Assembly (NCBI RefSeq): GCF_029961765.1
Contig: NZ_CP124681.1
Coordinates: 3,162,001-3,226,000, forward strand
Length of the DNA stretch: 64,000 nt
Source of the DNA: Nocardioides sp. QY071
GTDB taxonomy: Bacteria > Actinomycetota > Actinomycetes > Propionibacteriales > Nocardioidaceae
Direction of reading: 5' to 3'
The first letter of the stretch is position 1. The number at the start of each line of letters is the position of its first letter. The notes under the pieces are model-generated. The model was not told the origin of the DNA. It made no database searches and saw only the letters and a list, made by a program, of their open reading frames with translations. The translations under genes were made by a program, and so were the position numbers. This document shows, piece after piece, positions 1 through 15,279 of the stretch.

Positions 1-83
1 CTCCGCTCCGAGCTGGTGGCCGGACCCAGGGTGCACACGATCTTGGCTCTCCGCACCCTCAGAGCCTATCGGGCAATTGGAAC

Positions 84-136
84 GTCAAAAACGCCGACCC
101 GGCTCATCCCGAGAGGTTTCGGGATGAGCCGGGTCG
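84..136 (-). terminator. Rho-independent terminator of the gltBD unit
   Basis: A perfect 17-bp inverted repeat (95-111 against 120-136, 8-nt loop) lies just past the gltD stop. Read on the minus strand the stem is followed by GCGTTTTTGAC, so it is a classical intrinsic terminator. I see no gene in bases 1-83 to its left. Confidence 0.9.
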
Positions 137-143
137 TTGTCCG

Positions 144-1605
144 TCAGACCACCAGCGGACGCGCGGTCGGCGGGATCGGCGCGGGCAGCTGGGTGCTGCC
201 GGTCAGGAAGGTGTCCACACCGGCGGCCGCGGCCCGGCCCTCGGCGATCGCCCACACGATGAGCGACTGGCCGCGGCCGGCGTCGCCTGCGACGAAGACG
301 CCCTCGACGTTGGTCGCATAGCTGTTGTCGCGCTTGATGTTGCCGCGCTCGTCGAGCTCCAGGCCGAGCTGCTCGACCAGGCCGGGCTGCTCGGGACCGA
401 GGAAGCCCATCGCGAAGAGGACCAGGTCGGCCGGGATCTCCCGCTCGGTGCCCTCGTGCTCGACCAGCTTGCCGCCCTCGAAGGACACCTCGACCAGGCG
501 CAGCGCCCGGACGTTGCCGTCCTCGTCGCCGAGGAACTCCTGGGTCGACACGGCGTACACCCGCTCGCCACCCTCCTCGTGAGCGGAGGAGACCCGATAG
601 GTCATCGGGTACGTCGGCCACGGCTGCCCGTTCGGGCGGTCCTCCGTCGGCTGGGGCATGATCTCCAGCTGCGTGATCGAGGCCGCACCCTGGCGGATCG
701 AGGTGCCGAGGCAGTCGGCGCCCGTGTCACCGCCACCGATGATGACGACGTGCTTGCCGTCGGCGCGGATCTGGTCCTCGACCGTCTCCCCCAGGGCGAC
801 CCGGTTGGCCTGCGGCAGGAACTCCATCGCCTGGTGGATGCCCTTGAGCTCGCGGCCCGGGACCGGGAGGTCGCGCGGGACGGTGGAGCCGACGGCCAGG
901 ACGACGGCGTCGAAGCGGTCCTTGAGCGCGTCACCGGTGAGCTTGCCGGTGCCGACCTCGACGCCGGAGCGGAAGACCGTGCCCTCGCGGCGCATCTGGT
1001 CGAGCCGGCGCTCGAGGTGCTTCTTCTCCATCTTGAACTCGGGGATGCCGTAGCGCAGCAGGCCACCGGGCTGGTCGGCCCGCTCGTAGACGGCCACGGT
1101 GTGGCCGGCCCGGGTGAGCTGCTGGGCGGCGGCCAGGCCCGCGGGACCGGAGCCGATGACGGCGACGGTCTTGCCGGTCAGCCACTCGGGCGGCTGCGGC
1201 CGCACGAAGCCCGACTCGTAGGCCCGGTCGATGATCGAGACCTCGATGTTCTTGATGGTGACCGCGGGCTGGTTGATGCCGAGGACGCACGCCGTCTCGC
1301 AGGGAGCCGGACAGAGGCGACCGGTGAACTCCGGGAAGTTGTTGGTCGCGTGCAGGCGCTCGATGGCACCGTCCCAGTCGTCGCGCCAGACCAGGTCGTT
1401 CCACTCCGGGATGATGTTGCCCAGGGGGCAGCCGGAGTGGCAGAACGGGATCCCGCAGTCCATGCAGCGGCTGGCCTGGACGTTGATGATCGGCAGCAGC
1501 GCACGACCGATCCCACCCGGGTAGACCTCGTTCCAGTCGTGGACCCGCTCCTCGACCGGACGACGCCCGGCCACCTCACGGGTGTTCTTCAAGAACCCCT
1601 TCGGG

Positions 1606-1613
<8 letters not shown>
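144..1613 (-). CDS. gltD: Glutamate synthase (NADPH) small subunit
   Basis: A 489-residue GOGAT beta subunit. It passes electrons from NADPH through FAD and Fe-S centres to GltB for glutamate synthesis. Cysteines at 50, 53, 58, 62 and 101, 105, 109 form the two N-terminal Fe-S motifs; GSGPAG at about 154-159 binds FAD; a second GGGDTG motif near residue 290 binds [16 protein letters not shown] near the C-terminus completes the FAD fold. The ATG at 1611-1613 overlaps the end of gltB by 8 nt, so translation is probably coupled. A strong terminator follows the stop. Length is normal for the family. Confidence 0.96.
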
Positions 1614-6162
<4,549 letters not shown>

Positions 6163-6310
6163 GGAAGGCACCAAGGTTCTCCCGTCGGCTACGTCTGCGT
6201 CCCGGTCGAGCCCGTGGGCCGGTGAGGGACTAACAGAAGGTGGGGCGCAAGGGACGGCACTGGCCCACGCGGCGGAGCCCTCAGGTTAGCAGCATGTCAA
6301 CTGCGTGTGT

Positions 6311-7279
6311 TCAATCGTTTTCGTCCGTGGATGCGTCGCCGGTCACATCGGCCGCGGGCTCGTCCTCGGCGGCCGGGCCGCGCCCGTCGACGTACACCTG
6401 CTCCTCGCGCCCGGGCCGGTTGCGCGTCGCCCACACGAAGTAGGCGGCCGCCGCGATGAACAGCACGATCGAGGTCCACACGTTGAACCGCAGGCCGTAG
6501 ACGTTCTCGAGCTGGACGTTGTCGACGCGGAGGTACTCGATCCAGCCGCGGCCCAGGGTGTAGGCCATGACGTAGACCGCCATCACCCGGCCGTGGCCCA
6601 GGCGGAAGCGGCGCTCGAGCCAGATGATGAGCGCGAACGCGGCCAGGTTCCACAGGCACTCGTAGAGGAAGGTCGGGTGGAAGACGACCCCGTCGGGGTA
6701 GGGACCGCCGAGCGCGACGCCGCAGTTCGCCCCGCTGGTCTGCACGCCGTCGACCAGGCACTGCCAGTGCTTCTGCTGGATCTCCAGGCCCCACGGCAGG
6801 TCGGTGGGCCGGCCGTAGAGCTCCTGGTTGAACCAGTTGCCCCAGCGGCCGATCGCCTGCGCGACCAGGACCCCGGGCGCGAGCGCGTCGAGCAGCGGCA
6901 GCACCTTGATGCCGCGGCGGCGGGCGCCGATCCAGGCACCGAGGGCGCCGAGGGCGACGCCGCCCCAGATGCCGAGGCCGCCCTCCCAGACGTAGAGCGC
7001 CTTGACCGGCTCGCCGCCGGAGCCGAAGTACTTCTCCCAGTCGGTCGCGACGTGGTAGAGACGGGCGCCGACGAGGCCGAACGGGACCGCCCAGATCGCG
7101 ACGTCCTGGACCTCGCCGAACGTGCCGCCGCGGGCCTGCCAGCGCTTCTCGCCGATCCAGATCGCCACGACGATGCCGAGGATGATGCACAGGGCGTAGC
7201 CGCGGAGCGGGAACGGCCCGAGGTGCCACACGCCCTGCGACGGGCTGGGGATCGTGGCAGCGATGAGGGCGGGAAGCAC
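6311..7279 (-). CDS. lgt: Prolipoprotein diacylglyceryl transferase
   Basis: A 322-residue multi-pass membrane enzyme that transfers diacylglycerol to the lipobox cysteine of prelipoproteins. Family motifs seen are EGGLGIWGG, the signature GRWGNWFNQELYGRP and HPTFLYE. The C-terminus is an acidic hydrophilic tail (about 40 residues). The GTG start at 7277-7279 has AGGAG about 7 nt upstream. The gap to the upstream SCO1 lipoprotein gene is 30 bp and holds an 11-bp direct repeat (TCCTGGTCGTG twice on the plus strand). A lipoprotein substrate and its modifying enzyme are thus adjacent. Confidence 0.95.
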   Translation of the reverse strand: MLPALIAATIPSPSQGVWHLGPFPLRGYALCIILGIVVAIWIGEKRWQARGGTFGEVQDVAIWAVPFGLVGARLYHVATDWEKYFGSGGEPVKALYVWEGGLGIWGGVALGALGAWIGARRRGIKVLPLLDALAPGVLVAQAIGRWGNWFNQELYGRPTDLPWGLEIQQKHWQCLVDGVQTSGANCGVALGGPYPDGVVFHPTFLYECLWNLAAFALIIWLERRFRLGHGRVMAVYVMAYTLGRGWIEYLRVDNVQLENVYGLRFNVWTSIVLFIAAAAYFVWATRNRPGREEQVYVDGRGPAAEDEPAADVTGDASTDEND

Positions 7280-7309
7280 GGCGACTCCTGGTCGTGTCCT
7301 GGTCGTGTG

Positions 7310-7903
7310 TCAGTCGTCGGTGAGCAGCGTGTGGATGTCCGAGGCGAACTCCGCGCTCGAGGTCTCCTGGCTCCACAGCGCGACGGCCTGATGGCTGCTG
7401 TCGATGGCGAAGGTGCTGGTGGTGTGGCCGCCCAGGTCGTAGCCGCCGGTGGGCAGCTTCTTCCCGTCGCTGACGTAGACGTGAAGTGAGTTGCCGATCT
7501 CGATGATGGTGTCGAGGTCGCCGGTGACGCCGATGAAGTCCTTGTCGTAGCGGTCCAGGTAGGTCCGCAGCGTCTTCTCGTCGTCGCGGGCCGGGTCGGT
7601 GGTCACGAACACCACGTCGACCTCCTTGCGGTCCGCGGAGTCGAGCCGGTTCATCGCCGCGGCCAGGTTGTTCATGACCATCGGGCAGTAGTCGGGGCAG
7701 CTGGTGTAGCCGAAGAACACCAGGGTGAGCGGCTTCGTGGTGTCCTTGCCGAGGGAGTACGACGACCCGCCGGTGTCGGTCAGCGCGATGTCGGAGGCCT
7801 TGTAGGGGTTGGTCAGCCGGCTTCCGGTGAAGGTGTCGGACTCGCCGCTGCAGGCCGACAGCGCCAGGCCGAGCAGGACGACGAGGGCTGCGAGCCTACG
7901 CAC
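7310..7903 (-). CDS. SCO1/SenC-family copper chaperone lipoprotein
   Basis: A 197-residue exported lipoprotein of the SCO1/SenC/PrrC thioredoxin fold, which in this family delivers copper to cytochrome c oxidase. The signal peptide ends in lipobox LSAC with Cys18. The metal site CPDYC (Cys69, Cys73) and a distant His (about residue 160, in GGHTTS) are present. Two GTG starts are possible. I prefer 7901-7903 because AGGAGG lies 5 nt upstream; the other (7909) sits on that Shine-Dalgarno. The start overlaps the trpA stop by 8 nt, tying it to the trp unit by position rather than by function. Confidence 0.88.
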   Translation of the reverse strand: MRRLAALVVLLGLALSACSGESDTFTGSRLTNPYKASDIALTDTGGSSYSLGKDTTKPLTLVFFGYTSCPDYCPMVMNNLAAAMNRLDSADRKEVDVVFVTTDPARDDEKTLRTYLDRYDKDFIGVTGDLDTIIEIGNSLHVYVSDGKKLPTGGYDLGGHTTSTFAIDSSHQAVALWSQETSSAEFASDIHTLLTDD

Positions 7904-8704
7904 GGACACCTCCTGCGAGCTCCTCGGTGAGCGTTGCCAGGGCGGCCAGGCCCGCGGCCCGGTCGCGGGGGTGGTCGAGCAGGGTGCGGACGAAGGCGGA
8001 GCCGACGATCACCCCGTCGGCGTACGACGCCAGGTCGGCCGCCTGGGCGCCCGTGCTGACCCCGACGCCCACGCCGACCGGGAGGTCGGCCCCCTGCTTC
8101 GGGCTCAGGGCCTTGGTGCGCGCGATCAGTGGGGCCACGCCCGCGGCGGTGGCCTGCTTGGTGCCGGTGACGCCCATGACGCCGGTGGCGTAGACGAAGC
8201 CGCGGGAGGCCGCGGTGGTCAGCGCGATCCGCTCGTCGGTCGACGACGGGGAGACCAGGAAGACCTTGTCGAGGTCGCGGGCATCGGCGGCGGCGATCCA
8301 CTCGGGCGCGTAGTCCGGCGTGAGGTCGGGCGTGATCAGGCCCGCTCCCCCGGCGTCGGCGAGGTCCTGTGAGAACCGCTCCACGCCGTACCTCTCCACC
8401 GGGTTCCAGTAGGTCATCACCAGGGTGGGCGTGCCGGTGGCGGCGACCGCCTCGACGACCCGCAGCACGTCGCTCGTGCGGATGCCGGCGTCGAGGGCCT
8501 GCTGCGCGGCGGCCTGGATGATCGGGCCGTCCATGACCGGGTCGCTGTAGGGCAGGCCGATCTCGATCACGTCGCAGCCGGCCGCGACCATCGTCCTCAG
8601 CGCGGCGATGCTGCCCTCGACGTCGGGGAAGCCGGCCGGCAGGTAGCCGACGAGCGTCGCCCGAGCCTCGGCCCGCGCCTTCTCGAACGCGGTGCTGGTG
8701 GTGC

Positions 8705-8708
<4 letters not shown>
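7896..8708 (-). CDS. trpA: Tryptophan synthase alpha chain
   Basis: A 270-residue TIM barrel cleaving indole-3-glycerol phosphate to indole, which is channelled to TrpB. The catalytic pair Glu49 ([11 protein letters not shown]) and Asp60 (MDGP) falls at the canonical positions. The GTG start overlaps the trpB stop as GTGA (4 nt), implying coupled synthesis of the two subunits. It is followed with an 8-nt overlap by the SCO1 lipoprotein gene. Confidence 0.97.
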
Positions 8709-9987
<1,279 letters not shown>

Positions 9988-9991
<4 letters not shown>

Positions 9992-10812
9992 CCAGCCCTC
10001 TGATCCATTGTTTTCAGGCCCGTCATTGCTGCGACCGCCTGGCGCGGTGCGCCGTCCTTCACGAGCGCCTCGCCGACGAGCACCGCACGGGCGCCCTCGC
10101 CGACGAACCGCTCGACGTCCTCGGGTCCGAAGATGCCGGACTCGGCGACCTTGACCCGGTCGTCCGGGATGAGGGGCGCGAGCCGGCCGAAGACGTCGAG
10201 GTCGACCTCGAGCGTCTTGAGGTTGCGCGCGTTGACGCCGACCAGCTCGGCGCCGACCTCGACCGCACGGGCGGTCTCCTCCTCGTCGTGGACCTCCATC
10301 AGCACGGTGAGGCCGAGCTCGCGGGCGTAGTCGTGGAGGCGGCGCAGCCGCTCGCCCGGCAGCGAGACCACCATGAGCAGCGCCAGGTCGGCGCCGGCGG
10401 CCCGGGCCTCGAGGAGCTGATACTCGGTGACGATGAAGTCCTTGCGCAGCAGCGGAGTGTCGACACTGGCGCGGACCGCGCGCAGGTCGTCGAGGCTGCC
10501 TCCGAAGCGTCGCTGCTCGGTCAGCACGCTGATCGCGGCCGCGCCGCCGGCGGCGTACTCGCTCGCGAGGGCGGACGGGTCGGGGATGTCGGCCAGGGCG
10601 CCCTTGCTCGGGCTCCGGCGCTTCACCTCGGCGATCACGCTCGAGCCGGGTGCGCGCAGGTGCGGCATCGGGTCGCGCGGCGGGTCGACGTCGGCGAGCG
10701 CGGCCCGCAGGTCCGCCTCCGAGGTCACCGCCTGGCGGGCGGCGAGGTCCTCGAGCACTCCGGCGACGATCCCGTCCAGCACCGTGGGCTGGGAGGCCTG
10801 GGGGGCCGACAT
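9988..10812 (-). CDS. trpC: Indole-3-glycerol phosphate synthase
   Basis: A 274-residue TIM-barrel enzyme closing the indole ring. The motif [10 protein letters not shown] (about 62-71) contains the catalytic lysine and phosphate-binding residues. The ATG at 10810-10812 has GGAGG 6 nt upstream. It is the first gene of the leftward trpC-B-A-SCO1-lgt-glt run. No trpF, trpD, trpE or trpG is seen nearby; the TrpF reaction is presumably done by PriA at 21.2 kb. I find no leader peptide or attenuator with tryptophan codons upstream. Confidence 0.96.
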
Positions 10813-10918
10813 CTGACGCCTCCGTGACGTTTCTGTGGTGGGCTCTGGTTCACCGCGCAGGTTTGGTGGGCGGCTCGCGCTGGGGAAGGTCCGACGGCAC
10901 CGACACACCGACGCGTGG

Positions 10919-10947
10919 TGTCGAGTGTGGCACGCGGCCGTTAGGGT
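10919..10947 (+). promoter_or_regulatory. Candidate promoter of the first DUF4190-like gene
   Basis: TGTCGA (10919-10924), 17-bp spacer, TAGGGT (10942-10947). The -10 fits TANNNT but the -35 is weak. It would give a leader of about 60 nt with AGAAGGGAC as ribosome binding site before the GTG at 11013. Confidence 0.35.
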
Positions 10948-11012
10948 TCCACACACCGCCCGGAACTCGGTCGGGCCGCACGACACCTGCACACCTGAGA
11001 AGGGACCTCATC

Positions 11013-11345
11013 GTGAGCTACAACGAGCCGCCGAACTACGGCACCCCGCCCCCGCCGCCCGCTGGTGGCTACGGATACGGCGGTCCCGTCGGTGGAGGAG
11101 ACCACCCGCAGGGCACGACGATCCTGATCCTCGGCATCCTGAGCATCGTCTGCTGCGGAATCTTCACCGGCATCCCGGCGATCATCATGGGCAAGAAGGC
11201 CCTCGACGAGAGCAAGACTGCCAACTACTCCAACGCGGGCGTCATCAAGGCCGGTTGGATCTGCGGCATCATCGGCACCGTCTGGTCCGCGATCGGCATC
11301 GTGATCTACGCGATCATCTTCATCGCCGCGCTCTCCTCCAGCTGA
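11013..11345 (+). CDS. DUF4190-like small membrane protein
   Basis: A 110-residue protein with a Pro/Gly/Tyr-rich cytoplasmic head (about 35 residues) followed by two hydrophobic segments joined by a short loop (GKKALDESKTANYSNAG). This is the layout of actinobacterial DUF4190 proteins, whose function is unknown. The GTG at 11013-11015 has a purine-rich site (AGAAGGGAC) upstream. The head starts MSYNEPP, close to MSANEPP in the next gene, so the two look like tandem paralogues. A terminator separates them. Confidence 0.75.
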   Translation: MSYNEPPNYGTPPPPPAGGYGYGGPVGGGDHPQGTTILILGILSIVCCGIFTGIPAIIMGKKALDESKTANYSNAGVIKAGWICGIIGTVWSAIGIVIYAIIFIAALSSS

Positions 11346-11364
11346 GCCGCGCCGAGACCACCGA

Positions 11365-11400
11365 ACGCCCCCTGACCGCTGCGGCGGCAGGGGGCGTTTG
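11365..11400 (+). terminator. Intrinsic terminator between the two DUF4190-like genes
   Basis: A 10-bp perfect stem (ACGCCCCCTG at 11365-11374 with its complement at 11388-11397), 13-nt loop, then TTTG. It ends the first gene just before the ribosome binding site of the second, so some readthrough must feed the second gene unless it has its own start. Confidence 0.75.
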
Positions 11401-11427
11401 TCACCCGACCCGCACCGAAGGACCGCT

Positions 11428-11787
11428 GTGAGCGCGAACGAGCCCCCTCCCCCGTACGGCGCAGCGCCGCCGGGCCCCTACCCGCCCTACGGCTACGGTC
11501 CGCCGCGGCAGCAGTCCGGTCTCGCCGTCGCGTCGATGGTGACCGGCATCGTCGGCGTGGTTCTCGGGTTCTGCGGCTTCTTCGGCTTCTTCGGGTTCGT
11601 CGGCCTGATCGGGATCGCGGGCATCATCTGCGGGGTGCTCGCGAAGACGGACATCCGCCGCTCGGGAGGCGCGAAGACCGGTGACGGCATGGCGCTGGCC
11701 GGCATCATCACCGGCGCCATCGGCGCGGCGATCGGCGTCGCGAACATCGCGCTGATCGTGTTCGTGGTGAGCAGCTACAGCGTCTAG
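11428..11787 (+). CDS. DUF4190-like small membrane protein, second copy
   Basis: A 119-residue protein with a Pro/Tyr-rich head (PPPPYGAAPPG) and two glycine-rich membrane segments separated by KTDIRRSGGAKTGDG. The GTG at 11428-11430 has AAGGA about 7 nt upstream; an earlier GTG-like start would run through the terminator and is not preferred. It converges with the DUF2752 gene, only 9 bp separating the stops. Function unknown. Confidence 0.75.
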   Translation: MSANEPPPPYGAAPPGPYPPYGYGPPRQQSGLAVASMVTGIVGVVLGFCGFFGFFGFVGLIGIAGIICGVLAKTDIRRSGGAKTGDGMALAGIITGAIGAAIGVANIALIVFVVSSYSV

Positions 11788-11796
11788 CCCCGGGTG

Positions 11797-12180
11797 CTAG
11801 GGGGCGAGCCAGGACCCCGCCGGGGTGTTGCGCACGACGGCGAACAGGAGCATCACCCCGACCAGCCCGACCGTCAGCACGGTCGTGCGGCGATCGGGGA
11901 CCGACCAGGCCCGTCCGGTCCAGCGCCCGTGCGTCCAACGCACCATCGCGTAGAGCACGAACGGCAGCGCGACCACGAAGAGCAGGTTGCTCGACGCCGC
12001 GGCGCCGAACTGCAGGTCGGTGAGGTCGTTGACGGCGCGCAGGCCGCCACAGCCCGGGCAGTAGATCCCGATGGCCGCCGAGGGGCACAGCCCCCAGCTG
12101 CCCTGCTCGTGCGGGTCGCGCAGGTGCAGGGCGAGAGTCGCCGCAGCGAGGCCGCCGACGACGAGGGCGGGCGGCACCAT
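11797..12180 (-). CDS. DUF2752 membrane protein
   Basis: A 127-residue protein with three predicted membrane segments. The motif LCPSAAIGIYCPGCGGLRAV carries the CPxCG core typical of DUF2752, a family of unknown function widespread in actinobacteria near trp and his genes. The ATG at 12178-12180 lacks a clear Shine-Dalgarno; the gap to the upstream HGxxPAAW gene is 23 bp, so it is probably cotranscribed. Confidence 0.8.
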   Translation of the reverse strand: MVPPALVVGGLAAATLALHLRDPHEQGSWGLCPSAAIGIYCPGCGGLRAVNDLTDLQFGAAASSNLLFVVALPFVLYAMVRWTHGRWTGRAWSVPDRRTTVLTVGLVGVMLLFAVVRNTPAGSWLAP

Positions 12181-12203
12181 GCGGCGCCGCCGGGTCGCGA
12201 GGG

Positions 12204-12404
12204 TCAGTGACCGGCCTCGTGGAAGCCCATCTTGGCCATCACCAGGAAGACGACGCCTCCGGCGACCACGACGGCCGTGCCGATCCAGAACAGGGCCCAG
12301 TTCAGCGGGTGCAGGGACATGCCGATCGCGCCCACGACGAAGCCGACGAGCGCGACGAGGACGGCGGTCCAGGCCGCGGGGGTGTTGCCGTGGTTGTCGG
12401 CCAT
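12204..12404 (-). CDS. HGxxPAAW family small membrane protein
   Basis: A 66-residue protein starting MADNHGNTPAAW, the defining motif of a small actinobacterial family, then two membrane segments. GAGGAG lies about 10 nt before the ATG. Function is unknown; the family is found beside Trp-associated membrane proteins, as here. A TAGAAT hexamer at 12444-12449 could give it a leadered promoter of its own. Confidence 0.85.
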   Translation of the reverse strand: MADNHGNTPAAWTAVLVALVGFVVGAIGMSLHPLNWALFWIGTAVVVAGGVVFLVMAKMGFHEAGH

Positions 12405-12463
12405 GAGAGGGAACTCCTCGCTCGTTCGGGTGGATCGGGTGTGATTCTAGGGGGTGGAGGGGT

Positions 12464-13084
12464 TCACTCGTCCGTGGGGTCGTGGCCCTCGTCGAGTGAC
12501 TTCCACAGGTCGAGGTTCGACTGCCCGGCGGGATCCTGGCCGGCACCCGCCGGCGACCCGGTCCCCGCGGCCGTGGGGGCGTCGTACCGGCTGCCCATCT
12601 CGGGCCACGACGGCACCAGGCGTACGGCGGCACCCGCGGCGACGAGGGCGACCAGGGCGCAGCCGAGGGCGACCCACAGCCAGCCGCTGCGCTCGACGTC
12701 GACGGCCGTGACGTTGAGGCCGAGGCGGGTGGCGAGGTCGGCCGTGGCGTCGTCGTCCTGGACGAAGCCGCCGATGACGACCACGGCGAGGACGCCGGCG
12801 GCCGCGACCAGCGCGAGGACGGCGGCGCCGCGGCGCACGATACCGCGCGTGACGAGCAGGACGCCCCAGGCGGCGAGCGCGACCAGCGCCAGGGCGCCGG
12901 CGAGCGGGAACTCCACGGAGCGCTCCTGCACGGTGGGGGCGATGCCGCCGGCCGCGGTGAGCGTCGCCTCGGGGATCGCGAGCATCGCCTTGTGGCCCGC
13001 GACCGCGGCGAAGCCGCTGCCGGCGAGGCCGAGCAGGACGACCGGGCCGAAGGTGCGACGGGCGTTGTCGGTGCGCTCAGCCAC
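12464..13084 (-). CDS. Trp biosynthesis-associated membrane protein
   Basis: A 206-residue protein with four predicted membrane segments, a loop between the first two bearing [12 protein letters not shown], and a hydrophilic C-terminal tail. It fits the actinobacterial Trp-operon-associated membrane protein family, known only by neighbourhood. The GTG start overlaps the hisI stop by 8 nt. In many actinobacteria trpE lies between hisI and this gene; here it is absent. Confidence 0.8.
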   Translation of the reverse strand: MAERTDNARRTFGPVVLLGLAGSGFAAVAGHKAMLAIPEATLTAAGGIAPTVQERSVEFPLAGALALVALAAWGVLLVTRGIVRRGAAVLALVAAAGVLAVVVIGGFVQDDDATADLATRLGLNVTAVDVERSGWLWVALGCALVALVAAGAAVRLVPSWPEMGSRYDAPTAAGTGSPAGAGQDPAGQSNLDLWKSLDEGHDPTDE

Positions 13085-13433
13085 CGAGCAGCCCCCCGTC
13101 GTCGATCAGGCCCTGGTCGAAGCAGGTGCGCGCCCCGGTGTGGCAGGCGACGCCGACCTGGTCGACCTTGACCAGCAGGGTGTCGCCGTCGCAGTCGAGG
13201 CGGACCTCCTTGACCTGCTGGGGGTTGCCGGACGTCTCACCCTTGACCCAGTACTCGCCCCGCGAGCGGCTCCAGTACGTCGCCCGCCCGGTCGTCAGTG
13301 TGCGGTGCAGCGCCTCGTCGTCCATCCACGCGAGCATGAGCACCTCGCCGGTGTCATGCTGCTGCACCACCGCCGGCACCAGCCCGTCGGGAGTGCGCTT
13401 GAGGCGGTCGGCGATCTCGGAGGGAAGACTCAC
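13077..13433 (-). CDS. hisI: Phosphoribosyl-AMP cyclohydrolase
   Basis: A 118-residue enzyme for the third step of histidine synthesis, opening the adenine ring of PR-AMP. The [17 protein letters not shown] segment and the metal-binding DCDGD and CHTGARTCF motifs are intact. There is no fused HisE domain. The GTG is 7 bp after the ABC exporter stop, so it is probably cotranscribed with the exporter, far from the other his genes. Confidence 0.95.
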   Translation of the reverse strand: MSLPSEIADRLKRTPDGLVPAVVQQHDTGEVLMLAWMDDEALHRTLTTGRATYWSRSRGEYWVKGETSGNPQQVKEVRLDCDGDTLLVKVDQVGVACHTGARTCFDQGLIDDGGLLGG

Positions 13434-13440
13434 GAGTCCA

Positions 13441-15279
13441 TTATCCGTGTTGGGCCACCCACGACGCGTGCAGCCTCGCGTAGGGGGTGTCCGCCTGCCT
13501 CACGAGCTCGGCGTGCGGGCCGTGCTGGACGATGCGCCCCCGGTCGACGACCACGACCACGTCGGCGGCCTCGGCGGTGGAGAGCCGGTGGGCGATGGTG
13601 ACCGACGTGCGTCCGCTCATCAGCCGCTCGAGGGCCCTTCCGATCCGGGTCTCCAGCTCGGGGTCGACAGCGCTGGTGGCCTCGTCGAGGACCAGCAGGT
13701 CGGGGTCGGCGAGCTGGGCACGGAGCAGGGCGACCAGCTGGCGCTCCCCCGCCGAGAGGGCCTCGCCGCGCTGGCCGACCCGGGTGTCGACGCCGTCGGG
13801 CAGCCCGGCCAGCCAGTCGCCGAGGCCGATCGTGTCTGCCGCCTCGCGGATGTCGTCCTCGGTGGCGCCGATCCGGCCGTAGCGGACGTTGGCGGCAAGG
13901 GTGTCGTCGAAGAGGAAGCCCTCCTGTGGCACCAGCACGACGCTGCGGCGCAGCGCGCTCTCGGCGACCTCGCGCAGGTCGATGCCGTCGAGCAGCACCC
14001 GGCCGCGGCTGGGGTCCATCAGCCGGGTGAGCAGCTTGGCGATGGTCGACTTGCCGGATCCGGTCTCCCCCACGACCGCGACCCGCTGGCCCGCGGGGAC
14101 CACGAGGTCGATGTCGCTGAGGACGTCGGGACCGCCCGGGTAGGCGAAGGTGACGGCGTCGAACCGGACGTCGATCGCGCCCTTGGGCAGGCTCTGCCCG
14201 GAGGGTCCGGGGTCGACGAGGTCGGCCGGGGTGTCGAGGATGCCGATGACGCGACGCCAGCCGGCGATGGCGTTCTGGGCGTCGGTGAGGATCTGGGTGC
14301 CCATCTGGACCGGCCCGACGAAGAGGGTGACCAGGAACGCGAAGGCGAGCACCTCGCCGGCCGTGATGCCGCCTGATGATCGGCCCCACGCGAAGCCCTG
14401 GCCGAGCCAGATGCCGACGATGAGCACGCCGGCGTTGGCGAAGCCGGCGGAGATGCCGCCGAGGCTGAACGAGAACGCGGTGAAGCCCTGGGCGCGGGTG
14501 CTGGCCGCCTTGTGGGTGTCGATGGCGGTGTCGATCCGCTCCTGGGTGCGCGCCTCGATCGCGTACGACTTCACGACCGCCGCCCCGACCACCGGCTCGG
14601 AGACCGCCGAGAGCAGCACGCCGACCTGGCGTCGTACGGTCCCGTAGGCGGCGGCCAGCTTGCGCTGGAAGTAGCGCAGGCTGAGGAAGAGCGGCGCGAA
14701 GCAGACCCACACGACGACGGCGAGCTGCCAGCTGTAGAAGACCATCACCACCGTCGCGATGAGCATCTGCCCGACGCTCACCACGAAGATCAGGCCGCCG
14801 AACACGAGGAACTGGCTGACCTGGTCGACGTCGCTGGTCACGCGCGAGACGAGCGCACCGCGGCGCTCGGTGTTCTGGGTGAGCAGCGGCAGGTCGTGGA
14901 CATGGCGGAACGCTTTGACCCGCAGGGTCGCGAGGCCGCGCTCAGCCGAGGAGAAGAGCCGCGCCGTCATGGCGTACGACGCCCAGCTGGTCACCACGAT
15001 CGCGGCGGCCGCGGCGAGTGCGAGCCAGGTCGTGAAGGCCGGGTCCGGGCCGTCGGGGCCGCGCAGGCCCTTGTCGATGGTCTGCTGCACGGCGATGGGT
15101 ACGACGACCTGGCCGACCGAGGCGAGCACGGCCAGCGCGAGGGTCCAGCCGACCCCCTCGACCAGCTCGGGCGAGTGGCGGATGCCGCGCCGGATGGTCT
15201 CCCAGGCGCCGATGTCCTCGCCGGTCGCGAGCCGGGTGTGCTCGGGAGCGCCCCGCTCCGGAGTCAGGGTCGTGCTCAT
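13441..15279 (-). CDS. ABC exporter half-transporter, canonical-site subunit
   Basis: A 612-residue TMD-NBD half-transporter: six membrane helices, then an ATPase with Walker [10 protein letters not shown] and Walker [13 protein letters not shown], with the catalytic Glu present. The signature loop is atypical (LSAGERQ rather than LSGGQ). Its ATG overlaps the upstream partner as ATGA. Together they look like a heterodimeric exporter in which one ATP site is degenerate: this protein's odd signature pairs with the partner's Asp-bearing Walker B. Substrate cannot be told from sequence. Confidence 0.9.
   Translation of the reverse strand: MSTTLTPERGAPEHTRLATGEDIGAWETIRRGIRHSPELVEGVGWTLALAVLASVGQVVVPIAVQQTIDKGLRGPDGPDPAFTTWLALAAAAAIVVTSWASYAMTARLFSSAERGLATLRVKAFRHVHDLPLLTQNTERRGALVSRVTSDVDQVSQFLVFGGLIFVVSVGQMLIATVVMVFYSWQLAVVVWVCFAPLFLSLRYFQRKLAAAYGTVRRQVGVLLSAVSEPVVGAAVVKSYAIEARTQERIDTAIDTHKAASTRAQGFTAFSFSLGGISAGFANAGVLIVGIWLGQGFAWGRSSGGITAGEVLAFAFLVTLFVGPVQMGTQILTDAQNAIAGWRRVIGILDTPADLVDPGPSGQSLPKGAIDVRFDAVTFAYPGGPDVLSDIDLVVPAGQRVAVVGETGSGKSTIAKLLTRLMDPSRGRVLLDGIDLREVAESALRRSVVLVPQEGFLFDDTLAANVRYGRIGATEDDIREAADTIGLGDWLAGLPDGVDTRVGQRGEALSAGERQLVALLRAQLADPDLLVLDEATSAVDPELETRIGRALERLMSGRTSVTIAHRLSTAEAADVVVVVDRGRIVQHGPHAELVRQADTPYARLHASWVAQHG

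Noticed and set aside
6295-6300. TTGACA on the minus strand upstream of gltB as a -35
   Set aside because: No TANNNT-like hexamer falls 16-19 bp downstream (CTCCGC at 17), so a promoter is not supported there.
10813-11012. Trp attenuator or T-box before trpC
   Set aside because: No short ORF with tandem Trp codons, no T-box motif, and no competing stems were found in the 200-bp divergent region.
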